A stretch of 64,000 nucleotides of DNA from Streptacidiphilus sp. 4-A2 (GCA_014284505.1 JAAFYY010000001.1:6311845-6375844); one strand, 5' to 3'. Positions 17,062 to 26,514 are shown, counted from the first letter of the stretch. Notes: generated by a model not told the origin, from the sequence alone. Translations and numbers: made by a program.

Positions 17062-19305
17062 ATGTCGGAGAGAGCAAGCGATGATCCGTCCGGCTCGGAA
17101 CAGCTGAGCCGTCGGCGACTGCTTCTCGCGGGATGCCTCGGCGCGGCGTCCATCACCGCCCTCGACGGAGGGATCTGTGCCCAGCAGGCGGGGGCTTCGG
17201 TCCTGCGACCGCAGGATCCACTGCCGGGCGCGCGGATTCCCAAGTACGTCACCGCGCTGCCGACATTCGGCGGAAAGCGGGTCGACGCGGCCGCGATGAC
17301 GACCTCCTTCGTCGAGTTCGCCCAGCACGTGCTGCCGCCCTCGATGTATCCGGACGCGTATTCCGAGGGCACCTGGGTGTGGGGGTACCAGGTCGCGGAC
17401 CGGCCCGCGAGCTGGCCCGGCTGCACCGTCGAGGCCTGGGAGGGACGGCCCACCACCGTCCGCTACGTCAACAAGCTCCCCGGGTACGACCAGGGATCAC
17501 GGGTGGCGCCACTGCTGACAGTCGATCAGAATCTGCACTGGGCCGATCCGTTGAACCAGATGGGCTCCTGCGATCCCTATCGCGGCCCGTTCCCGGCCGT
17601 CGCGCATCTGCACGGCGGCGAGGTCCCCTCCGAGGTCGACGGCGGACCGCAGGCCTGGTTCACCTCCAGCGGTCGGCGCGGCTCCGGCTATGCGACAAGC
17701 AGCCCGGCGGCACCGAACGAGGCCGTCTACCGGTATCCGAATGCCCAGCCGGCGACCACCCTGTGGTTCCACGACCACGCCCTCGGCGTCACCAGGCTCA
17801 ACGTGTTCGCCGGGCTCGCCGCCTTCTACCTGGTGCGCGACCAGTACGACACCGGCCGGACGGACAACCCGCTCGGACTCCCGGCCGACCCGTACGAGAT
17901 CGAACTCGCGATCCAGGACCGGCAGTTCGACACCAACGGGCAACTGCTCTATCCCGACGGCTCGAACCCGGCGGCCGATCTGGTCATCCCGCCGCAGAAC
18001 CCCCACGCCTACCCGTACTGGATCTCCACGTTCCAGGGTGACGCGATGGTCGTCAACGGCCGTACCTGGCCGGTGCTCGCCGTCGAACCACGCCGCTACC
18101 GCTTCCGCTTCCTCAACGGATGCAACGCGCGGTACCTGAAGCTGGGGCTCACCGACGCACCGAACGCGGACCGGCCCAACGCGCCTTCCGCGGTGCCGTT
18201 CTGGCAGATCGGCACCGACGGCGGCCTGCTCGACGCCCCGGTGGAACTCAACACGCCCACCCGGCCGGATCCGCGCGCGCTCCTGCTCGCGCCGGCGGAG
18301 CGTGCCGATGTGATCGTCGACTTCTCCGGGCTCGCGGGCAAGTCGCTGATCATGACCAACACGGCGTTCCGCTCGTTCCCGACCGGTCCGGCGCCGGATC
18401 CGTCCCTGGACGGCCAGCTCATGCGGATCGACGTGAACCTGCCGCTCCGCAGCCGGGACACCAGCTACGACCCGGCCACCGGCACAACCGCTGCGCGGCG
18501 GCCGCGGACGGCCGGCGCCGATCGTCCGGCTCGCCGACCCCCGCAACGGCCGGGTCGCCCCCGGGGTGCGCGTGCACGCCAACCGCCAGATCGTGATGAA
18601 CGAGCCGGACACCGTCCCCTGCGCCGGACCCGGCGGAACCCTGATCGGGCTGGTCAACAACAGCTTGTGGACCGGCCTGCGCGCCGGTACCACCACTCCG
18701 ATCACGGGCGCCCGGCGCGACCGGTACGGCCAGGGCCTGTGGCTGACCGAAAGGCCCCGCGTCGGGTCCACCGAGGTCTGGGAGATGCTCAACACCTCGG
18801 AGTACTCGCACCCGATGCACCTGCACCTGGTCCAGTTCCAGGTGCTCAACCGGCAGAAGATCCATGCCGACCGCTATCTCGCCGCCTGGGCATCGCACTT
18901 CCCGGGAGGTACCTACGAAGGTCAGCTCTGCGACGGCACCCTGGGCAAGGTCGACTACCAGCCCGGCCAGATCATCCCCGGCTACGGACCGCCGCTCGAC
19001 TACCTCGCCCCGAACGCCGACGGCGCGCTCGGCGGCAACCCCGCCTTCGGCCCCTTCCTGGCCGGCCCGGTCATGCCGCCGGAACCGAACGAGGCGGGCT
19101 GGAAGGACACCGTCAACATCAATCCGGGACAGGTGACCAGGCTGATCGCCCGCTGGGCACCGGCTGCCGAAGGCGTGGGCACCGTCAGGCCCGGGGAGAA
19201 CCGCTACCCTTCGACCCCACCGAAGGACCGGGCTACGTCTGGCACTGCCACATCATCGAACACGAGGACAACGAGATGATGCGCCCGTACGCGCCCACGC
19301 GCTGA
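17062..19305 (+). CDS. Tat-exported multicopper oxidase, CotA/phenoxazinone-synthase-like (frameshifted)
   Basis: The ATG at 17062 leads into a twin-arginine signal (LSRRRLLLAGCLGAASITAL). The four copper motifs are present in order: AHLHGGEVPSEVDGGPQAWF; TLWFHDHALGVTRLNVFAG; HPMHLHLVQFQVLN in a second frame; and WHCHIIEHEDNEMMRPY after the frame returns. Frame switches lie near 18500-18560 and 19205. Together they make a three-cupredoxin oxidase of about 745 residues, of the bilirubin oxidase/CotA/o-aminophenol-oxidase group, oxidising phenolic or aminophenol substrates with O2 outside the membrane. The oxidase could act in pigment or antibiotic dimerisation, but no pathway gene is adjacent. 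Confidence 0.88.
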   Translation: MSERASDDPSGSEQLSRRRLLLAGCLGAASITALDGGICAQQAGASVLRPQDPLPGARIPKYVTALPTFGGKRVDAAAMTTSFVEFAQHVLPPSMYPDAYSEGTWVWGYQVADRPASWPGCTVEAWEGRPTTVRYVNKLPGYDQGSRVAPLLTVDQNLHWADPLNQMGSCDPYRGPFPAVAHLHGGEVPSEVDGGPQAWFTSSGRRGSGYATSSPAAPNEAVYRYPNAQPATTLWFHDHALGVTRLNVFAGLAAFYLVRDQYDTGRTDNPLGLPADPYEIELAIQDRQFDTNGQLLYPDGSNPAADLVIPPQNPHAYPYWISTFQGDAMVVNGRTWPVLAVEPRRYRFRFLNGCNARYLKLGLTDAPNADRPNAPSAVPFWQIGTDGGLLDAPVELNTPTRPDPRALLLAPAERADVIVDFSGLAGKSLIMTNTAFRSFPTGPAPDPSLDGQLMRIDVNLPLRSRDTSYDPATGTTAARRPRTAGADRPARRPPQRPGRPRGARARQPPDRDERAGHRPLRRTRRNPDRAGQQQLVDRPARRYHHSDHGRPARPVRPGPVADRKAPRRVHRGLGDAQHLGVLAPDAPAPGPVPGAQPAEDPCRPLSRRLGIALPGRYLRRSALRRHPGQGRLPARPDHPRLRTAARLPRPERRRRARRQPRLRPLPGRPGHAAGTERGGLEGHRQHQSGTGDQADRPLGTGCRRRGHRQARGEPLPFDPTEGPGYVWHCHIIEHEDNEMMRPYAPTR

Positions 19306-19374
19306 CGCCGCCTGCCCGGGCCGCGGACGGGGGCGGCCGGCGGCGGGCAAGGGAGCGGCGGACAAGGGGTGGGC

Positions 19375-19407
19375 AAGGGGCCGGACAGTCGTGCTGTCCG
19401 GCCCCTG
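19375..19407. terminator. Bidirectional terminator between the oxidase and DUF5997 genes
   Basis: AGGGGCCGGACAG, loop TCGTG, exact complement. It lies in the convergent gap. Confidence 0.8.
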
Positions 19408-19467
19408 ACCGCGTGCTGCCGGTACCGCGGGCGCAGGCCCTGGGCATCAGGGCGTCCGGGCGTCAGG

Positions 19468-19887
19468 TCATTCGGCCTGGGCGGCCTTGGCGGCCTTCGC
19501 CGCGGCCTCCTGCGCGTGCTTCTCCTTGATCCGGACGGTCTCCTTGCGGACGTCCGCCTGGTTGGCGCGCTCGTGCTGGAGCCAGAGCGGGTTCTCTTCC
19601 TTGATCGCCTCGATCTGCTCGGTGGTGAGCGCCTCCGTCACCCCGCCGCGGGCCAGGCCGGAGATGGAGACGCCGAGCTTGGAGGCGATCACCGGGCGCG
19701 GGTGCGGGCCGTTCTTGCGCAGGTCCTGGAGCCACTGCGGCGCCTCGGTCCGCAGCGCGTTGAGCTCCTCGCGGGAGACCACGCCCTCCTGGAAGCCGGC
19801 CGGCGTCGCTTCGAGGTAGATCCCCAGCTTCTTGGCCGCGGTGGCCGGCTTCATGGTCTGGCTGGTCTTCTGCTTGAGCGATGTCAT
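19468..19887 (-). CDS. DUF5997-family protein
   Basis: The protein of 139 residues begins MTSLKQKTSQTMKPATAAKK and contains YLEATPAGFQEGVVSREELN, ALRTEAPQWLQDLRKNGPHP, PRPVIASKLGVSISGLARGG and EQIEAIKEENPLWLQHERA. It ends in a Lys/Ala-rich helix. This is the conserved actinobacterial DUF5997 family of unknown function, with small helix-turn-helix-like segments. It is divergent from the LysR-substrate-domain gene, a pairing I recall as common in Streptomyces. Frame intact. Confidence 0.88.
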   Translation of the reverse strand: MTSLKQKTSQTMKPATAAKKLGIYLEATPAGFQEGVVSREELNALRTEAPQWLQDLRKNGPHPRPVIASKLGVSISGLARGGVTEALTTEQIEAIKEENPLWLQHERANQADVRKETVRIKEKHAQEAAAKAAKAAQAE

Positions 19888-19945
19888 GCTGGCAAGGGTA
19901 AAGGAGTACGCGGCCTGTTCCGGTCACGGTCGGTAGCCTTGCCCT

Positions 19946-20758
19946 GTGACAGATATGCAGGTGAACACCTCCTTCCGGCTCGCGTTCGTCCCGGGCGTGA
20001 CTCCCGGCAAATGGGCCCGGGTCTGGAGTGAGCGGCTCCCGGGGGTGCCCCTGGAGCTTCTCGCCGTCCCGGCCGGCCAGGGCGAGGGCGTCCTGCGCGA
20101 GGGCACCGCGGACGCCGGGCTGGTCCGGCTGCCGGTCGACCGGGACGTGCTCAGCGCGATCCCGCTCTACACCGAGACCACCGTGGTGGTCCTCCCCAAG
20201 GACCACCGCCTCACCGCCACCGAGGAGGTCTCGCTCGCCGACCTCGTCGAGGACGTGGTGTTCCACCCCCTCGACGACGCCCTGGGCTGGCCGGGAGAAC
20301 TCCCCGGCCGGCCGTCCGTCGAGCGCCCGGCCACCACCGCGGACGCGATCGAGCTGGTGGCGGCCAACATCGGGGTACTGCTGGTGCCGCAGTCACTGGC
20401 CCGGCTGCACCACCGGCGCGACCTCACCTACCGCCCGGTCATGGAGGCGCCGCAGTCCCAGGTGGCGCTGGCCTGGCTCCAGGACCGGACGACGGACCTG
20501 GTGGAGGAGTTCATCGGCATCGTCCGCGGCCGGACGGTCAACAGCACGCGCGGTCGCGGTACCCCGCCGTCCGCCCCCGCCGCCGAGACCAAGAAGGGCG
20601 CCCAGCCCCGGAAGCCCCAGTCCCCGAAGGCCGGCCAGAAAGCCGGCCAGCAGAAGGCCGGACAGCAGAAGGCGCAGGGGAAGCCGCGGCCCTCGGCGGG
20701 CGGCCGGGGCGGCGCTGCCCCGAAGCGGGGCGGCGGCAAGCCGAAGCGGCGCGGCTGA
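19946..20758 (+). CDS. LysR-substrate-binding-domain protein without a helix-turn-helix
   Basis: The GTG at 19946 opens 270 residues. Residues 8-195 form a periplasmic-binding-like fold of the LysR effector type (RLAFVPGVTPGKWARVWSER, YTETTVVVLPKDHRLTATEE, ELVAANIGVLLVPQSLARLH). The N-terminal DNA-binding domain of LysR proteins is absent. The last 70 residues are a basic Gln/Lys/Gly/Pro-rich tail (KAGQKAGQQKAGQQKAQ) that probably contacts nucleic acid or is disordered. Frame intact. It faces DUF5997 divergently, and the two may act together. Confidence 0.85.
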   Translation: MTDMQVNTSFRLAFVPGVTPGKWARVWSERLPGVPLELLAVPAGQGEGVLREGTADAGLVRLPVDRDVLSAIPLYTETTVVVLPKDHRLTATEEVSLADLVEDVVFHPLDDALGWPGELPGRPSVERPATTADAIELVAANIGVLLVPQSLARLHHRRDLTYRPVMEAPQSQVALAWLQDRTTDLVEEFIGIVRGRTVNSTRGRGTPPSAPAAETKKGAQPRKPQSPKAGQKAGQQKAGQQKAQGKPRPSAGGRGGAAPKRGGGKPKRRG

Positions 20759-20787
20759 GCCCGCCCCCTCGGCTCACAGGCCCTGCG

Positions 20788-21201
20788 CTACACGAGGACG
20801 AGCCGCACCCGGCCGGCGCAGAGCTTGGCCATGTCGTCGACATCCGACGTGAGCACCACCACAGGGCGCTGCTGCCGCAGCGCCATCTCGGCGACCACCG
20901 CATCGATGGCGTACTTGTGACCATGCAGCCCGGCACTGACCAGCAGTGCCGAGGCTGCCTTGGCCTCCTCGTCACCGATGTGGACGATGCGCAGTCCCGA
21001 CAGCACCCAGGCGAGCCGGGCCCTGTCGATGCGGCCGTGCGCCGCTTCGATGATCGTCAGTGCGCTGATCACGACCTCCATGCCACGCCTGCGCGCCTCC
21101 GCGACCAGCGCGACAACGGGCTCGTGGTCGTCGACGAGCTTCGAGAGCCCCTCGCTGTCCAGCACCAGCGTCCCCTCGTGGGTCAGCTTGCGGCGGGCCA
21201 T
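20788..21201 (-). CDS. PIN-domain ribonuclease toxin
   Basis: The 137 residues include LVLDSEGLSKLVDD (first Asp), VVISALTIIEAAHGRID (Glu), HKYAIDAVVAEMALRQ (Asp) and VVVLTSDVDDMAKLC (Asp). These make a full PIN active site. Its start overlaps the end of the RHH gene by 19 bases, giving a type II toxin-antitoxin pair. Frame intact. Confidence 0.85.
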   Translation of the reverse strand: MARRKLTHEGTLVLDSEGLSKLVDDHEPVVALVAEARRRGMEVVISALTIIEAAHGRIDRARLAWVLSGLRIVHIGDEEAKAASALLVSAGLHGHKYAIDAVVAEMALRQQRPVVVLTSDVDDMAKLCAGRVRLVLV

Positions 21202-21466
21202 CCGCCCTCCTCGGCGAAGACCTCGTCGAAGATCTGCCGCGCACGATCCTGCTCGCTCGCGGAGACCGGCCCGTTGCGGCGCTCGTAGTCCGCCAGGTAC
21301 TCATCCAGTATCCGGCCGCGCAGCTCACGCTCCACTGCCGCGGTGATGAACGCGGAGAATTCGCGCTTGCCCACGCGCCGACGGATCGCCTCAGCCGTTC
21401 CTTCGGGATCGACAGACTGACCCTCATTGCCGGCCCCTCGCCGATGCTGTACGGCAGCTCACTCAT
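21183..21466 (-). CDS. Ribbon-helix-helix-type antitoxin partner (one frameshift)
   Basis: Translation from the ATG at 21466 gives MSELPYSIGEGPAMRVSLSI. Adding one C to the run at ATCCCGAAGG continues the frame as TAEAIRRRVGKREFSAFITA and AVERELRGRILDEYLADYER, ending FDEVFAEEGGWPAAS. The short strand RVSLSIP and two helices match RHH/CopG antitoxins, and the acidic tail would hold the PIN toxin. A TAATCT box lies a few bases upstream of the start, so the transcript leader is very short. Confidence 0.75.
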
Positions 21467-21590
21467 GGATCGAGATTATCAAAGCAGTAGGAAGATCGCG
21501 CCGGGCGTCGGGCAGCAGTCGCGTCGGCCGGGCGTCGGCCGACAGGGCTGGTCGTTCCTTGACGCCGGGTCGCCCGACGGTCCACCATTC

Positions 21591-21606
21591 CACTAACACA
21601 TTAGTG
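21591..21606. promoter_or_regulatory. GntR/YtrA-type operator
   Basis: CACTAA-CACA-TTAGTG, a perfect inverted repeat, 17 bases upstream of the GntR start codon. Position and form suit autoregulation of the GntR-ABC operon. Confidence 0.65.
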
Positions 21607-21623
21607 AAAGGGTGATGCGGGGC

Positions 21624-22046
21624 ATGATCGAGTACCGCATCGACCGGCGCAGCGGTGTGGCCACCTACCAGCAGATCGTGCAGCAGACCAAACAGGCACT
21701 GCGGCTCGGGCTGTTGCAGCCGGGGGACAAGCTGCCCACCGCCCGCGAGGTCGTGGAAGCCACCGCGATCAACCCCAACACCGTGCTCAAGGCCTACCGC
21801 GAACTCGACCGGGAGGGTCTGGTCGAGCCGCGGCCCGGCCTCGGCACCTTCGTCAGCCGGTCGCTGGCGCGGGCCGGGGCGGGCGCGGACGGGCCGCTGC
21901 GCGCGGAGCTGGACGCCTGGGTCTCCCGGGCGGCGGAGGCGGGGCTGGAACGCGAGGACGTCGCCGCACTGATGGCGTCCGTCCTGGAACAGAGATTCAT
22001 CACCGGGGTCGGCCCGGTTGCCCATAGCGACGAGGGGAACGCATGA
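21624..22046 (+). CDS. GntR-family (YtrA subgroup) transcriptional regulator
   Basis: MIEYRIDRRSGVATYQQIVQ, LLQPGDKLPTAREVVEATAI and NPNTVLKAYRELDREGLVEP make up the winged helix of YtrA-type GntR proteins, followed by a short helical tail instead of a large ligand domain. The usual role is to repress the adjacent ABC transporter until a cell-wall antibiotic or related signal appears. ATG 21624 is preferred to GTG 21612 because it leaves room for AAAGGG. The stop overlaps the next start. Confidence 0.9.
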   Translation: MIEYRIDRRSGVATYQQIVQQTKQALRLGLLQPGDKLPTAREVVEATAINPNTVLKAYRELDREGLVEPRPGLGTFVSRSLARAGAGADGPLRAELDAWVSRAAEAGLEREDVAALMASVLEQRFITGVGPVAHSDEGNA

Positions 22047-22954
22047 ACAACCAGACGGTCGCCCGGCCGCCCGCAGTGGAGGCGATAGGCCTCGGCAAGA
22101 AATACCGGCGGGGGTGGGCCCTGCGTGAGTGCAGTTTCCGCATCCCGGCGGGGCGGATCTGTGGGCTGGTCGGGCCCAACGGAGCGGGCAAGAGCACCCT
22201 GCTCGGCCTGGCCGCGCGGCTGTCCTCGCCGACGGAGGGCGAGATCCGGCTGCACGGCGAGTCCCTGGCCGATCCCGAACTGCGGCGCAGCTTCGCCTAT
22301 GTGGCCCAGGACAAGCCGCTCTACCGCCGCTTCACCGTCGCCGAGATGCTGCGGTTCGGCCGCGAGCTCAACCCCCGCTGGGACCAGGACACCGCCCACC
22401 GCATCATCGAGCAGGGCCAGTTGGCGCTCGACGCCCGGATCGGCACCCTCTCCGGCGGCCAGCGCACCCGGGTCGCGCTGGCCCTGGCCCTGGGCAAGCG
22501 CCCCGACCTGCTGCTCCTGGACGAGCCCATGTCCGACATGGACCCGCTGGCCCGGCACCAACTGCTGGGCACGCTGATGGCGGAGGCGGCGGAGCACGGA
22601 ACCACCATCGTGCTGTCCTCGCACATCCTCCCCGAACTGGACGGCATCATCGACTATCTGCTGCTGGTGGACGCCGGCCGGATCCGCCTGGCCGGTGAGG
22701 CCGAGGAGATCCTGGACGCCCACCGGCTGCTGGTGGGCGCGGGAACCGCCGCTGACCTGGCCGCGCACACGGTCATCGAGGCCCGGCAGGCAGGCCGTCA
22801 ACTCACGGCACTGGTACGCCCGGAGGAGCAGGCCATCGGCGGTGACTGGGAGGCCACCGCCCCCACGCTGGAGGAACTGCTGCTGGGCTACCTGCGCTCG
22901 CCGCAGGCCCCGTCGCTCTGCACCGCCGAGGCCGGACAGGCGGTGGCCGCATGA
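22043..22954 (+). CDS. ABC transporter ATP-binding protein
   Basis: The protein of 303 residues has Walker A GLVGPNGAGKSTLL, Q-loop YVAQDKPLYRRF, signature TLSGGQRTRVALALALG, Walker B LLLLDEPMSDMDPL and H-loop LSSHILPELD. The sequence order is that of exporter ATPases working with a separate membrane subunit. The signature LSGGQ is intact. It overlaps both gntR (ATGA) and the permease (ATGA), so the three genes are translationally coupled. Probable role: drug or bacteriocin export or self-protection under GntR control. Confidence 0.93.
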   Translation: MNNQTVARPPAVEAIGLGKKYRRGWALRECSFRIPAGRICGLVGPNGAGKSTLLGLAARLSSPTEGEIRLHGESLADPELRRSFAYVAQDKPLYRRFTVAEMLRFGRELNPRWDQDTAHRIIEQGQLALDARIGTLSGGQRTRVALALALGKRPDLLLLDEPMSDMDPLARHQLLGTLMAEAAEHGTTIVLSSHILPELDGIIDYLLLVDAGRIRLAGEAEEILDAHRLLVGAGTAADLAAHTVIEARQAGRQLTALVRPEEQAIGGDWEATAPTLEELLLGYLRSPQAPSLCTAEAGQAVAA

Positions 22955-23874
22955 GTGCCGCCTCCGTGCTCGCCGCGGTGTCCCCGGAACGCAGGCGGGA
23001 GCGCCTGCACGGTCTGGCCTGGCTGGTCTGGCGACAGCACCGGTTCCTGGCCTGGCTGCTGCTCGGTGTGGTGCTGCTGACCGTGGGATACCTGGTCCTT
23101 CAGCGCTTCGAGTTCCAGAGCGATCTGAACGCCTATGCCGCGAAAGGCTGCACGATCGGCCAGGGAGCGGTGAACTGTGGAGGGGTCGACAACGGCCTCT
23201 ACAGCGAGGAGGACGTCTGGTCGCACCTGCTCGACCTGCTGCTGCTGGGACCGTTGCTGATCGGCGTGTTCGCCGGCGCGGCTTCGTTCGCGGGCGACTT
23301 CGAAAGCGGTCGGGACAAGCTGCTGTGGAGCCAGTCGACCGAGCCCCGGCGCTGGCTGGCCTACCGACTGGTCCTCCCCGCCACGGCGGTGGTCCTCGGG
23401 GCGACGGCGATCGCGCTGACCAACACCTGGTACTGGGACTGGAGCCGACCCGACTTCCCGGTCACCGAGTGGTGGGACCGGACGACCTTCGGCATCAGCG
23501 GCCCGCTCTACCCGACCGCCGCGCTGTTCGCCCTGCTGCTGGGGGCGGTCTGCGGCCTGGTGCTGCGACGCGTGGTCGCTGCCATCGCCGCGACCGGAAT
23601 CATGTACCTGGTGGTCATCCTCGCAGTGAACACGTATGTGCCCCGCCTCGCCTGGCCGGCGCACACAACACCCGGAGTGATGGGCACGCCGCAGAGCGCC
23701 TGGCTGTTCCAGCTGTCCATGGTGATGCCCTGGGACCGCGGGAGCCTCGTCTCCAGCTATCAGCCGGCCTCGCACTTCTGGATGCTGGAGTTCATCGAGG
23801 CGGGCGTCCTGCTGCTGCTCTCCGCCGCACTGGTCGCCTTCGCCTTCCGCTGGATCCGGCGGCTCTCGGTCTGA
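22951..23874 (+). CDS. ABC transporter membrane subunit
   Basis: The protein of 307 residues has about six membrane helices (FLAWLLLGVVLLTVGYLVL, LLDLLLLGPLLIGVFAGAAS, LVLPATAVVLGATAIALT, ALFALLLGAVCGLVLRRVVA, IAATGIMYLVVILAVNTYV, VLLLLSAALVAFAFRWI). After the second helix it carries FAGDFESGRDKLLWSQS, a feature of ABC-2-like exporters in actinobacterial GntR-ABC operons. Frame intact. It partners the ATPase at 22043. Confidence 0.88.
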   Translation: MSAASVLAAVSPERRRERLHGLAWLVWRQHRFLAWLLLGVVLLTVGYLVLQRFEFQSDLNAYAAKGCTIGQGAVNCGGVDNGLYSEEDVWSHLLDLLLLGPLLIGVFAGAASFAGDFESGRDKLLWSQSTEPRRWLAYRLVLPATAVVLGATAIALTNTWYWDWSRPDFPVTEWWDRTTFGISGPLYPTAALFALLLGAVCGLVLRRVVAAIAATGIMYLVVILAVNTYVPRLAWPAHTTPGVMGTPQSAWLFQLSMVMPWDRGSLVSSYQPASHFWMLEFIEAGVLLLLSAALVAFAFRWIRRLSV

Positions 23875-23908
23875 AGCCCGGACAGGGATGACGAGCAGGG
23901 ATACGGAT

Positions 23909-23939
23909 GCGGCCCCCGCCCGGTGATCGGCGGGGCCGC
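23909..23939 (+). terminator. Terminator of the GntR-ABC operon
   Basis: GCGGCCCCCGCC and GGCGGGGCCGC pair across CGGTGATC with one bulged C. Confidence 0.65.
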
Positions 23940-24011
23940 TGAGGCGTGGGGTGGTCGTGAGGTGTGGGGCGGGCGTGGGTGTGGGGCGGTCGTGGGGCGG
24001 TCGTGGGGTGG

Positions 24012-24754
24012 TCAGCCCTGTCCGCCCCGGGCTCGGTCGGCGGCCACGGCGGCGACTTCGGCGGGGACCTCGGGGTGCAGGTGCGCGACGTGCGGGGGCA
24101 CCCACGAGCGGTCGTGCAGGCGGGGGTGCCCGGGGTGGGCGGCGAAGGCGGTCATGACGAACAGCAGCGGTGCCCAGATCGTGCGGAACCGCAGGCCGAT
24201 CCGGTTGCCGGTCTCGCTGTTGCGGAAGTGGACCTCGTACAGATCGGGCGCGGGGAGGTCGCAGATCTCCGAGCTGGTCCAGTTGACCTGCGCCCAGTTC
24301 TCGGGGTGCAGGTAGTGGATGCCGAGGGTGGTGACGGTGAGGGTCCCGGCCGACTCGACGTCCCAGCGGCCCTGCGCCCTGACCTGGGCACGGGACTTGT
24401 TGATCGCGTTGATGCCCTCGTTGACGGCGTGGGCAGCGAGCAGGAACCCCAGGGAGCCCCGGGCGGAGAGGTTGTGGCGCTGGTACTGGGGCGCTGAGGT
24501 GGGCTTCCAGGCGTGCCGCTGCGCGGGCCCGGTGAGCAGTGCCTGTTCGCCCTGGCGCAGCCTGGCCGCCGTCGGCACGAACGGGCGCGCGGCGAGCTCC
24601 TGCGGAGTCCTGGTCGCGAGCAGGCCGCAGATGAACCCCCAGTCGTACGGGGTCAGCACGGGGACCGGCTGCGGGCCGGGTGAGCGGGGAGCCGGCTGCC
24701 CACGACGGGACGCGGAGCGCCGCCGGGGAAGCCAGGATGATCGTAGGGGTTCAC
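24012..24754 (-). CDS. Conserved hypothetical protein (one frameshift)
   Basis: The GTG at 24754, after GAGAGAACACCG, starts VNPYDHPGFPGGAPRPVV. A frame change near 24670 leads to LTPYDWGFICGLLATRTPQE and then LGFLLAAHAVNEGINAINKS. The C-terminal half contains VTTLGIHYLHPENWAQVNW and GLRFRTIWAPLLFVMTAF. No signal peptide or known domain is seen. The N-terminal Pro/Gly-rich segment and the strand-rich middle resemble other uncharacterised Streptomyces proteins. I do not recognise the family. Confidence 0.6.
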
Positions 24755-24930
24755 CGGTGTTCTCTCGTCAGGGCTGTCTTGATCATGTCGTTCTGAGCGA
24801 CGATCAGCATGCCATGCCGCACTGAACGGACGGCTCGCCCAGCCGCGCACCGGTCGGGCCGGGGGCGGAATTCGGCGCTCTGCCTGCCCGGACGACGGAT
24901 CCGCTGCGGAAACGCGGCCCTCCCCGCCGG

Positions 24931-24978
24931 GCCGAGTGATCGGCCGAGTGATCGGCCGAGTGATCGGCCGGGTGATCG
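24931..24978. repeat. Four tandem copies of a 12-bp unit (GCCGAGTGATCG)
   Basis: Three identical copies and one with A to G. They lie in the gap between an unknown gene and the secreted protein, in front of the 3' end of the latter. Confidence 0.8.
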
Positions 24979-24999
24979 GCCCGGCGGGAAGGGCTCGGG

Positions 25000-26389
25000 T
25001 CAGTTCACCGAGAAGAAGTAGTCGTAGGCGCTGAGCACCAGCCCGTCCTTGGTCGTCGCATAGACGTTGAGGTCGTAGAAGCCGTCATCGGTCGGGGTCC
25101 AGCTGATCGTGGCCGTTCCCTTGGCGCCCGCCTTGACGGTGACCGCCGGGCCGGAGTTGAACGAGTAGGTGTAGCTCGCCACCTTTCCCTGCTTGGGGGC
25201 GAAGGTGAAGGTGCCCGGGACGCCCACGCCGCCGCTCGTGCCGTTCTCGACGTAGACGTCGGAGCTCACGGTGGGGGTGGTGTCGACATTGCCGGTGGTC
25301 CACCAGGTCGCGTCGGTGACCCAGCCGTTCGCGCTGGTGCTGCTGACATTCAGCCAGGTACCGGTGTTCCCGTTGAGCTTGACGCCCAGCTCGGCGGTAC
25401 CGTTCCTGGCCGCCTTGACGGTGACCGTCCGGACGCTGGGGCCGCCGTTGATCTGTACCGTGTAGCTGACCACCGGGCTCGCCGCCTGCACCGCGCTGTT
25501 GGGCGTGAAGGTGAACTTGGCGTCTTGTCGAAGCCGGGCAGCGGCGTGGGCGGGGTGACCGTCGGCCCGGTGTCGCTGACGTAGAAGGCGTAGCTCGACT
25601 GCGTGGACTCGTTGACCGCCCGGTCCAGGCTGACCACATAGAGGGTCATCGGGCCGGAGCCGGACGGCGGGATCAGGTTGACCGTGACCGAGCCGCCGAG
25701 GGTGCTCGCCGGGACAAACTGCTTGGTGTCGGCGTACACGTCGACCGGCTGCGGGATCCCGTAGGCGCCGATGGTGGCCGTCTCCGGCACCGGGAGGTCG
25801 CTCTGCCAGCCGAACTCGTAGCCGGCCACGTCGGAGACGCCGTTGGCGCCGAAGGTGAACTGGACCGGCGCCCCGCCCTTGTCCCAGCCGCCCTGCGGGT
25901 AGTTGGCGGAGGTGACGGTCGGCGCCGCGGACGGCGGGGTGTTGTCGACAGCGAAGTAGCAGGGGGCGGACCAGGCCGAGGCCGCGCTCCCGTCCACGGT
26001 CTGCGTCTGCCAGGCATAGGTCTGACCGTCGGTCAGGCCGTTCTGCACGGAGACCGCCGCCTCGAACCCGGCGGGGTCGAGCGTGTGCGTCAGGGTGGTG
26101 ATCTGGGTCGGGTCGGCGACCGGCCAGACCTGGTACTGGGCGGTCAGCCCGGCGCCGGTGCTGGGGGTGGTGTCCTGCGGGATGCCCTCCAGCTGCACAC
26201 CGTCACCGCCCAGAGGTAGGTGGGCGCTGCCGCGTCCGTGGAGCAGGCGCGGTCACCGTTGAACAGCTCGGTGGGCGTGGTCGGCCCCCCGGCCGCCGCG
26301 ACCGCAGGCGAAGCCGCACCCAGCGCAACGCCGACCACGGCAAAGGAAATGAGGGCGGCACGCAGGCGTCCGCCCAGGGTTCTGCTCAT
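25000..26389 (-). CDS. Secreted protein with fibronectin/Ig-like domains (two frameshifts)
   Basis: MSRTLGGRLRAALISFAVVG at 26389 is a signal peptide cleaved near VAAAGG. The mature part can be followed across frame changes near 26195 and 25540. It contains TPTELFNGDRACSTDAAAPT, QVWPVADPTQITTLTHTLDP, GQTYAWQTQTVDGSAASAWS, TSANYPQGGWDKGGAPVQFT and YEFGWQSDLPVPETATIGAY. Two carbohydrate-binding or Ig-like modules follow, and the protein ends GLVLSAYDYFFSVN. The total is about 460 residues. No enzyme motif was found. Extracellular; function unknown. Confidence 0.75.
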
Positions 26390-26514
26390 CTGAAACCCCT
26401 CCCGAAGGCGCCCGCATGCCGTGCCTGATGCGCACTGGATCCACGGGCGGCAAGCGAAGACTAGTTCAAGCCACTGACAACGACGGAGGAATTTGTCGGT
26501 CGGCGGCGACAGCC

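Noticed and set aside
16770..17456. Minus-strand frame of 228 codons over the oxidase start
   Set aside because: It is antisense to a Tat signal and copper-oxidase coding sequence and lacks family features.
24900..24990. A CRISPR array or origin iterons at the 12-bp repeats
   Set aside because: Only four direct units with no spacers, no Cas genes and no replication protein nearby; simple tandem repeat.
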